This document shows positions 45,595 through 52,301 of a DNA stretch of 64,000 bases, piece by piece. The DNA is from Acidovorax sp. FJL06 (GTDB taxonomy: Bacteria; Pseudomonadota; Gammaproteobacteria; Burkholderiales; Burkholderiaceae_C), in NCBI RefSeq assembly GCF_003852545.1, contig NZ_QAJR01000020.1, forward strand, positions 3,296 through 67,295. Reading direction: 5' to 3'. Below the pieces are notes generated by a model. The model saw nothing but the letters and a program-made list of their open reading frames with translations. It ran no database searches and was not told the origin of the DNA. A program made the translations under genes and the position numbers. How positions within the stretch are numbered: position 1 is the first letter of the stretch; each line of letters starts with the position of its first letter.

Positions 45595-46398
45595 TTGTTC
45601 AAATTAACCAGCCTCAATCTCAATGGCATCCGCTCGGCCACCAGCAAAGGCGTGGAAAGCTGGATGGCAGCCACGCGGCCGGATTGTATTTGCGTGCAGG
45701 AAGTCAAGGCGCAGGCGCCCGACATGGCCAACCGCTTTGAACAGCTGGCCGACCTGCAGGGCCACTTCCACTTCGCCCATAAAAAGGGCTACTCCGGTGT
45801 GGGGGTGTACACCCGGCACACACCTTCCGACATAGTGATTGGCTATGGATCTGAAGAATTCGATGCAGAAGGCCGCTATGTGGAACTGCGCTTTGACACG
45901 CCGGCCCGCAAGCTGTCCATCATCAGCGCCTACTTTCCCAGCGGCTCCTCCGGCGAAGAGCGCCAGCAGGCCAAGTTCCGCTTCCTGGCCGAGTTCCATC
46001 CGCACCTCATGCGCCTGAAGGCCGAACGCGAATTCATCCTGTGCGGCGACATCAACATTGCGCACCAGCAAATAGACCTCAAAAACTGGCGCAGCAACCA
46101 GAAAAACAGTGGTTTTTTGCCCGAAGAGCGCGCCTGGATGACAAAGTTGTTGCACACAACTGATGAAGGCGGCGGCATCATAGACGTTTACCGTCAGTTA
46201 CAACCTACCGCGACCGACACCGCCTACACCTGGTGGAGCAACCGCGGCCAGGCCTATGCCAACAACGTGGGATGGCGGCTGGACTACCACCTGGCCACCC
46301 CTGCGCTTGCGGCGCTGGCGCGCACCGAATCCATCTACAAGGGCGAGAAGTTCTCCGACCACGCACCCATCACCGTGGACTACGAATTCCGCCTATGA
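45595..46398 (+). CDS. xth: exodeoxyribonuclease III
   Basis: AP endonuclease and 3'-5' exonuclease for base-excision repair. Catalytic residues of the EEP fold are visible in LTSLNLNGIRSAT (Asn), CVQEVKAQ (Glu), LCGDINIAH (Asp, Asn) and SDHAPI (Asp, His). 267 residues from a TTG at 45595, which gives MFKLTSLNLNGIR and has GGGGA five bases upstream. An ATG at 45583 would add four residues but has no ribosome site and overlaps the pyrE ATG on the other strand. The GspE-type gene follows after 18 bases. Confidence 0.94.
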   Translation: MFKLTSLNLNGIRSATSKGVESWMAATRPDCICVQEVKAQAPDMANRFEQLADLQGHFHFAHKKGYSGVGVYTRHTPSDIVIGYGSEEFDAEGRYVELRFDTPARKLSIISAYFPSGSSGEERQQAKFRFLAEFHPHLMRLKAEREFILCGDINIAHQQIDLKNWRSNQKNSGFLPEERAWMTKLLHTTDEGGGIIDVYRQLQPTATDTAYTWWSNRGQAYANNVGWRLDYHLATPALAALARTESIYKGEKFSDHAPITVDYEFRL

Positions 46399-46416
46399 CC
46401 CGGCCCTGCTGACCCG

Positions 46417-48324
46417 ATGACCGACGCCGCTGCCTCTGCCCCCCCGCCCGCCCACAGTTTTCGCCCCCCGAACGCAGAGGCCTTGTGGAAGCAGATTTCC
46501 ACCCCCCACCCCACGGTGGGGAAGGCGCGGCACCTGGGCGAGGCGCTGGTGCATGCCGGTCTGCTGACCCTGTCCGCACTGTCCGAAGGGCTGCAGGCGC
46601 AGCAGCTGGAGCGCAGTGGCGGGCTGTACCGGCCCATTGGCCAGATCCTGGTGGAGCGGGGGGCGCTGACGCAGGAGCAGTTGCGCAGCGTCATCGCCAC
46701 CTGGCTGGGCGAGTACACGGTGCACCCCGGCGACATCACCCCCGAGGCCGCGGCCCTGGCCCTCATCCCCCGCGCCGTGGCCGAGCGCGAGTCCGTGCTG
46801 CCGCTGATCGCGCGCGAGGACGCGCTGGTGCTGCTCATGGCCGACCCCTGGGACCGTGTGCTGGTGGATGAAATGCGCTTTTTGACCCAGCGGCGCCCCA
46901 TCCCGCTGCAGGCCGCACCGGGCACGCTGATGCCCGCCATCCACAAGGCCTACCGCACGGGGCCTGCCGCCCCCGGCGGGGCCGCGTCGGGGGCCCGGGC
47001 CACCTCCCAGGAGCTGCTGACCAACCTGAGCAGCACCGCCCCGGACGCCGATGCCGAGCAGGCCGACGTGATCAGCGAGTCGGACAACACCCTGGTGCGG
47101 CTCATCAACTCGGTGATCGACGAGGCCATCAACCACCGCGCCTCCGACATCCACATCGAAACCGAGCCCGCCCCGCGCAACGTGCGCGTGCGCCTGCGCA
47201 TCGACGGCGACCTCACCCCCTACCTGGAGCTGCCCGCGCGCTACCGCTTTGCGATGGTGGCGCGCATCAAGATCATGGCGGGCATGGACATCTCGGAGCA
47301 CCGCAAGCCCCAGGACGGCAAGATCGACTTCGCTCGCTTTGGCGGCCCGCCGGTGGAGCTGCGCGTGGTCACCGTGCCCACCTCGCGCGGGCTGGAAGAC
47401 GTGGTGCTGCGCCTGCTGGCGGGCGCCAAGCCCCTGCCGCTGGAAAACATCGGCCTGAGCCCTGCCAACCTGCAGGCCCTGCGGGCCGTGGTGCAAAAGA
47501 GCTACGGCCTGGTGCTGGTGTGCGGCCCCACGGGCTGCGGCAAAACGACCACGCTGCACTCGGTGGTGCACGACATCAACACCGCCGGCCGCAAGATCTG
47601 GACGGCCGAAGACCCCATCGAGATCACCCAGGAAGGACTGCGCCAGGTGCAGGTGAACCCCCGCATCGGCTGGACCTTTGCCGCCGCCATGCGCACCTTT
47701 TTGCGCGCCGACCCCGACGTGATCATGATCGGCGAGATGCGCGACGAGGAAACCGCGCGCATCGCCATCGAGGCCTCGCTCACCGGCCACCTGGTGCTGT
47801 CCACGCTGCACACCAACTCGGCGCCCGAAAGCATTGCGCGCCTGCTGGAAATCGGCCTGGACCCGTTCAACTTCTCCGATTCGCTGCTCGCCATCCTGGC
47901 CCAGCGCCTGGTGCGCCGCCTGTGCACCGCCTGCCGCGAGCCCCAGGTGGCCGGCATGGACACGCTGCAGGGCCTGGCATCGCAGTACCTGGACAGCGGC
48001 ACCGGCAACACACCCGAAGGCCGCCAGGCGCAGATTGCGCGCTGGCGCCAGCAGTACGGCGGGGTGCAGGGCGAGCTGCGCCTGTGGCGCCATGTGGGCT
48101 GCAAGCAATGCGACCACCATGGCTACCACGGCCGGCTGGGCATCCACGAGCTGATGATGAGCGACGAGAGCATCCGCCAGCACATCCGCCACCGGGCCCC
48201 GGCCTCGGACATCCGCCATTCGGCGCTGGCGGCCGGCATGCGCACCCTGCGCCAGGACGGCATCGACAAGGTGCTGCAGGGTCTGACCGACATGGCCGAG
48301 GTGGTGGCAGCCACCAACCTGTAG
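46417..48324 (+). CDS. GspE/PilB-family secretion or pilus ATPase
   Basis: A 635-residue hexameric ATPase of the type II secretion/type IV pilus class. N-terminal GspE-N domain (about 35-180: LGEALVHAGLLTLSALSEGL, RPIGQILVERGALTQEQLR), then the ATPase core from 220 with Walker A GPTGCGKTT (370-378), Asp box TAEDPIE, Walker B VIMIGEMRDEETA and a zinc-type CTAC ... CKQC region in which HHGYHGRLGIHE follows. No other pilus or secretion gene is adjacent; its nearest neighbour is xth, 18 bases upstream. It likely works with a secretion or pilus system elsewhere. Confidence 0.93.
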   Translation: MTDAAASAPPPAHSFRPPNAEALWKQISTPHPTVGKARHLGEALVHAGLLTLSALSEGLQAQQLERSGGLYRPIGQILVERGALTQEQLRSVIATWLGEYTVHPGDITPEAAALALIPRAVAERESVLPLIAREDALVLLMADPWDRVLVDEMRFLTQRRPIPLQAAPGTLMPAIHKAYRTGPAAPGGAASGARATSQELLTNLSSTAPDADAEQADVISESDNTLVRLINSVIDEAINHRASDIHIETEPAPRNVRVRLRIDGDLTPYLELPARYRFAMVARIKIMAGMDISEHRKPQDGKIDFARFGGPPVELRVVTVPTSRGLEDVVLRLLAGAKPLPLENIGLSPANLQALRAVVQKSYGLVLVCGPTGCGKTTTLHSVVHDINTAGRKIWTAEDPIEITQEGLRQVQVNPRIGWTFAAAMRTFLRADPDVIMIGEMRDEETARIAIEASLTGHLVLSTLHTNSAPESIARLLEIGLDPFNFSDSLLAILAQRLVRRLCTACREPQVAGMDTLQGLASQYLDSGTGNTPEGRQAQIARWRQQYGGVQGELRLWRHVGCKQCDHHGYHGRLGIHELMMSDESIRQHIRHRAPASDIRHSALAAGMRTLRQDGIDKVLQGLTDMAEVVAATNL

Positions 48325-48680
48325 CGCGCTGCCGCGCCCACCGCAACCCACCACCTTAGCGGCAAAGCGGGCGCCCAGAGTGCGGGTAAGCGGGTATTGC
48401 ACGCCCTGGGGCGTGGTGGGACCATATGTAAGCAAGTGCAACAACTTCGAGCCCCCCACCCGGGAGTGCACGCACCCAAAACACCGCAAACAACGTCAAC
48501 AATTGTCAAAGCGCCCCATGTGTGGCGATTTTCCGTTTTGAATCTGTCGGATTTTGTGCTTTCCCCTGCATAGTCACTCTGTGCCCTCCCCCCGCCTCTC
48601 TGGTAGGGGGTGCCGATGAAAGAACCGCACCGGCCCTGGAGCCCCTCGCATCGGCGCAAACGGAAGACGTGAAAGTTGTG
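48325..48680. other. 356-base intergenic region
   Basis: A region without a supportable gene. It includes AT-richer sequence near 48480-48580 with GTCAACAATTGTCAA (48496-48510), partly palindromic around CAATTG, which may be part of the promoter for the module that follows. No terminator for the GspE-type gene was seen. Confidence 0.5.
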
Positions 48681-49214
48681 ATGATGTTCAGAGCCACTGC
48701 CGTTCTGCCCCGCGCAGGCGCCGCCTTGATTTCCCTGATGGCCCTCTGGGGCCCGCAGTGGGCACACGCGGGCCCGGTGTGCACCACCCCCGAAAGCCGC
48801 CGCGTGCTGCAGCTGCACGCCCCCCAGGGCACGGCCCCCCAGGCCTGCGACCTCAAGGGCCTGGAAAAACTGCCCGCCAAGGAGATCGTCGCCACCCTCC
48901 CTGCAGCGCTCGGCCTGGCGGGCGAGCACCGCTGGAGGGGCGTCTCGCTGCGCCACCTGGTCGAGCAGCTCGGCGGGGGGGAGCACAGCCAGATCCTGCT
49001 GAGCGCACTGAACGACTACGCAATCGAAATCCCCTGGAGCGACCTCGTGCGCCACGACCCCATCCTGGCGTACAGCCGCGATGGCGAGCGCATCAGCATC
49101 CGCGACAAGGGGCCGCTGATCCTGATCTACCCGTTTGGCACCCACCCCCAGCTGCAGGGCCAGGACTACCTCAACCGCTCCATCTGGCAGGTCCATGCAG
49201 TCACCCTCCGGTAA
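48681..49214 (+). CDS. exported SUOX-fold (molybdopterin-binding-like) protein
   Basis: A 177-residue protein with a signal peptide (about 1-33, ending QWAHA) and a domain that resembles the oxidoreductase molybdopterin-binding fold: WRGVSLRHLVEQLG, LNDYAIEIPWSDLVRHDPIL, SRDGERISIRDKGPLILIYP and SIWQVHAVTL. The cysteine that ligates Mo in sulfite oxidases is missing at the expected place, so it may bind a ligand instead. I start it at ATG 48681; a GTG at 48669 is possible. It overlaps the following cyclase gene by 20 bases, which suggests it is the cyclase's periplasmic partner. Confidence 0.75.
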   Translation: MMFRATAVLPRAGAALISLMALWGPQWAHAGPVCTTPESRRVLQLHAPQGTAPQACDLKGLEKLPAKEIVATLPAALGLAGEHRWRGVSLRHLVEQLGGGEHSQILLSALNDYAIEIPWSDLVRHDPILAYSRDGERISIRDKGPLILIYPFGTHPQLQGQDYLNRSIWQVHAVTLR

Positions 49215-50841
49215 GCCGCTGCCCCGCCCTGCGGCCGGCGACGATGGCCCCGGCCAGCCCCGCCCGCACGCCACCTACTGGCTGCTGGCCATGGTGGCGG
49301 CCATGGCGCTGGCCACGGCCGCCACGCTGTGGTGGACGCTGCGCCAAACCCATGTGCTGGCGCAACCCCACCAGCAGAACGACCTGTGGTACGTGTCCAG
49401 CGTGCACAACGAGCTGGCACGCGTGAGCCTGCTGGCGCGCAAGGTGCGGGCGCGCGAGGCCAGCGCACAAGACCTGCAGGAACGGCTGGAGGTGCTGTTC
49501 AGCACGCTCGACACCTCCGGCCGGGGGCCGCGCGTCAGCACCCAGCTGAGCGACGCCCTGCCCGACGCCGCCCAGGATCTGGACACCCTGCGCCCCCTGG
49601 TGGAGCGCTGGTCCGGCCAGCTGGGCGCAGCGGCCGGCAACAGCGGCAACAACAGCGGCAAGGCGGCCGCCGGGGTGGCCGCCGACATCATCCGGCATGC
49701 AGACGCGCTGCTGGACCGGCAGCGCAAGGTCGTGGCCACCGTGCACCTGTTCAGCGTGCAGCAAAGCCAGCAGGCGCGCGAGCAGCTGTACAACCGCTTC
49801 ATCGTGCTCAGCGGCGTGCTGGGCGCCCTGCTGCTGGGCACCGCCCTGCTGATTGGCAAGCTGGTGCGCGATGTACGCATGGCCCGCGCGGCATCGCAGG
49901 AGCTGGTGCGGGCCAACCGCCAGCTGGAAGTGCGGGTGGCCAGCCGCACCCGCAAGATCGAGGAAGGCCGCGCGCTGGTGAGCTTCATCCTGGACACCAG
50001 CCCCAGCGACGTGGTGCTGGCCGAGGTCGAAAGCGGGCGGGTGCATTTCATCAACCGCCAGCTCACCGAGCGCCTGCGCCTGAAGGCCGCGCCAGAGACC
50101 CTGTTCCTGGCCGACCTGCTGCACGACCCCGAAACCCGCGAGCGCTTTACCCAGACCCTGGACCGCTACGGCCAGGTCGATGCGATGGACGCCCTCATCG
50201 GCGAGCACAACCCCAGCTGGAGCTCGCTGTCGGCCCGGCTCATCGAGGTGGAAGGGCAGCTGGCCCACCTGCTGTGGGGCTTTGACATCAGCACCCACAA
50301 GGCGCTGGAGACCCAGCTGCGCGAGCTGGCCACGCGCGATACCCTGAGCGGGCTGCTGAACCGGGGCGCATTTCTGGAGCGCAGCACCGCCCTGTTTGAC
50401 CACTGCCGCCGCCACGGCCAGCCCTGCGCGGTGCTGATGATCGACATCGACCACTTCAAGCGCATCAACGACCGGCATGGCCACCAGGTGGGCGACACCG
50501 CCATCCGCGCTTGCGCCGAAGCCATCGGCGAAGCCCTGCGCGATGCCGACCTGCTGGGCCGCCTGGGCGGCGAAGAATTTGCCGCGCTGCTGCCCCACGC
50601 CACGGCCGACAGCGCCATGGTGGTGGCCGAGCGCATCCGCGCCGCCATGGCGCAGATGGGCCTGGCCTCGCCCGAAGGCCAGCCGCTCGCGTTCACCATC
50701 TCGATCGGTGTGGCCGAAATGGCCCCCCGCCATGCGGGCATCGAGCCCCTGCTGGTCGATGCCGACCAGGCGCTGTATCGCGCCAAGGCCACAGGCCGCA
50801 ACAAAGTGCTTGCCTACGAGGCAGCTATCCGACAACCTTGA
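49195..50841 (+). CDS. membrane-bound diguanylate cyclase with periplasmic sensor and PAS-like region
   Basis: A 548-residue protein making c-di-GMP. Helix 1 (about 28-48), a helical periplasmic sensor (50-200), helix 2 (about 203-222), coiled linker (QELVRANRQLEVRVASRTRK), a PAS-like region (about 258-370: LVSFILDTSPSDVVLAEVES) and GGDEF domain with active-site GGEEF (458-462). The I-site RDAD (449-452) lies five residues before it, so product feedback is expected. ATG 49195 lies inside the 3' end of the SUOX-like gene. A receiver gene and a CheC gene follow in line. Confidence 0.92.
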   Translation: MQSPSGKPLPRPAAGDDGPGQPRPHATYWLLAMVAAMALATAATLWWTLRQTHVLAQPHQQNDLWYVSSVHNELARVSLLARKVRAREASAQDLQERLEVLFSTLDTSGRGPRVSTQLSDALPDAAQDLDTLRPLVERWSGQLGAAAGNSGNNSGKAAAGVAADIIRHADALLDRQRKVVATVHLFSVQQSQQAREQLYNRFIVLSGVLGALLLGTALLIGKLVRDVRMARAASQELVRANRQLEVRVASRTRKIEEGRALVSFILDTSPSDVVLAEVESGRVHFINRQLTERLRLKAAPETLFLADLLHDPETRERFTQTLDRYGQVDAMDALIGEHNPSWSSLSARLIEVEGQLAHLLWGFDISTHKALETQLRELATRDTLSGLLNRGAFLERSTALFDHCRRHGQPCAVLMIDIDHFKRINDRHGHQVGDTAIRACAEAIGEALRDADLLGRLGGEEFAALLPHATADSAMVVAERIRAAMAQMGLASPEGQPLAFTISIGVAEMAPRHAGIEPLLVDADQALYRAKATGRNKVLAYEAAIRQP

Positions 50842-50862
50842 CCCCAACCCCCCTGCCCCACC

Positions 50863-51225
50863 ATGAGCCTTCGCCTATTGATCGTTGACGACAGCCGCAT
50901 GTCGCGCCTCATCCTGCAGGGCCTGGTCCTGCAGGCCCATCCCCAATGGACCATCGTGCATGCCAGCAGCGGCGAAGAAGCGCTGCAGCTGGTGCGCGAA
51001 AACCCGGTGGACCTCGTGTCCATGGACTTCAACATGAACGGCATGAACGGGCTGGAGGCCGCGCTGGAACTGCGCAAGATCCAGCCCGGCGTGCCCATCG
51101 CCATCCTCACGGCCAATGTGCAGACCGCCGTGCAGGCACGCATCGAAGAAGCCGGCATGGCGTTCATCGCCAAGCCCGTCACCGCCAGTGCCGCCAGCCA
51201 GCTCGCTGCACTGGCAGGAGCCTGA
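50863..51225 (+). CDS. stand-alone receiver (CheY-like) response regulator
   Basis: A 120-residue single receiver domain. Acidic pair Asp9/Asp10 (IVDDSRMSR), phospho-acceptor Asp55 (VSMDFNMNGMNG), Thr83 (ILTAN) and Lys104 (AKPVT) are complete. No output domain. 21 bases after the cyclase gene and one base before the CheC gene, so it is probably the CheC substrate. The kinase that feeds it is not in the window. Confidence 0.93.
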   Translation: MSLRLLIVDDSRMSRLILQGLVLQAHPQWTIVHASSGEEALQLVRENPVDLVSMDFNMNGMNGLEAALELRKIQPGVPIAILTANVQTAVQARIEEAGMAFIAKPVTASAASQLAALAGA

Positions 51226-51226
51226 C

Positions 51227-51841
51227 ATGACCGTCCAGCTAGATGCAGAACAAATCGACGCGCTCAGCGAGATCTTCAACATCGGCGTGGGCAAGGCCGC
51301 GGCCGCCATGGGCAGCCTCATGCACGACGAGGTGCTGCTGTCCGTGCCGCATGTGAGCATCTTCACCGTGAGCGAGGCCGCGCAGCAGCTGGGCGCGGCC
51401 GGCAGCACCATGTACGGCGTGCGCCAGCCATTTCGCGGGGCCTTCAATGGCGACGCCCTGCTGATCTTCCCCGGCCACAAGAGCCTGGAGATCGTGCGCA
51501 TCGTCGCCGGCCAGAGCCTGCCCGGCGAAGACCTCAGCGCCATCGAACAGGACGCGATGACCGAGGTGGGCAACGTCATGCTCAACGCCTGCATCGCCGC
51601 CCTGTCCGACCTGCTGGGCAACGAATTCCAGCTCAGCCCGCCCAGCATCGATATCGGCGACAGCCGCACCATCCTGGGCACCCGCATCCAGAACCACCTG
51701 GTGGTCTTCCTGCACATCCGCTTCGAACTGCTGAGCAGCCACATTGAGGGCTTTGTGGTGTTCGTGCTCAACACCACCTCGCTCGAAGGCCTGCGCGCGG
51801 CGGTGAACCGGCTGCTGGGGCGGCCGGCGGAGGTGGATTGA
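51227..51841 (+). CDS. CheC-family chemotaxis phosphatase
   Basis: A 204-residue CheC-type phosphatase that should hydrolyse the aspartyl phosphate of a receiver. Both active-site motifs (D/S-x3-E-x2-N-...-P) are present: Asp11/Glu15/Asn18 with Pro41, and Asp109/Glu113/Asn116 with Pro138. AGGAG precedes ATG 51227. The neighbouring stand-alone receiver is the obvious partner; no other chemotaxis gene is in view. Last gene of the module; an intrinsic terminator follows. Confidence 0.92.
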   Translation: MTVQLDAEQIDALSEIFNIGVGKAAAAMGSLMHDEVLLSVPHVSIFTVSEAAQQLGAAGSTMYGVRQPFRGAFNGDALLIFPGHKSLEIVRIVAGQSLPGEDLSAIEQDAMTEVGNVMLNACIAALSDLLGNEFQLSPPSIDIGDSRTILGTRIQNHLVVFLHIRFELLSSHIEGFVVFVLNTTSLEGLRAAVNRLLGRPAEVD

Positions 51842-51890
51842 GGGCGGGGATGGGAGTTGGGCCGGAATGCAGCGGATACCGACGCTGCGC

Positions 51891-51925
51891 GGCCGGTCGC
51901 CAAGAGTAGCCGGCCAGCCTTTTTT
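51891..51925 (+). terminator. intrinsic terminator after the CheC gene
   Basis: GGCCGG (51891-51896) pairs with CCGGCC (51910-51915) across a 13-base loop, followed by AGCC and TTTTTT. It closes the signalling module 50 bases after the CheC stop codon. Confidence 0.55.
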
Positions 51926-51929
51926 CGCC

Positions 51930-52301
51930 GTTGCCAGCTTGAGGCTGGATGCTGACTTTCATAGTTAGGCCAAGCAGCGTCTTCTATTGGTGCGAGCGGT
52001 CAGTGGCTTCGGGGCGTGGCAGGCCAACTCTGCCAGCTCTGCATTTCGACCTGAGAACCGAACTACCGCTCGGAACAACTAAGAGGAACAGTCTGAATGG
52101 GAGGGAGGACGGGGACCAGCATCATGTAAGTCGCATCTGTGACCGGCGTCTTCGCGCTGCAGGTCCACTTTACCTGGCAGATCTACGCCAATTCACCACC
52201 CAGATAGTCTTCCGGACGGCGCAAGATGCCGAGGAGCGCCAGCACGCCCCGCAAGTCGCTGCACGCACAATGCGCTCACGCGTCACAGAGAGGAATGTTG
52301 A
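51930..52301. other. left flank of a compositionally foreign island
   Basis: From about 51930 the base composition falls clearly and the sequence loses the GC-rich third-position pattern. It contains CCAGC-TTGAG-GCTGG (51934-51948 region) as a short hairpin. No gene with a believable product was found. No integrase, tRNA or direct repeat could be identified. Confidence 0.45.

Noticed and set aside
51842-52100. Integration site or tRNA at the left edge of the KAP island
   Set aside because: I looked for a tRNA, an integrase and matching direct repeats at the two edges and found none.
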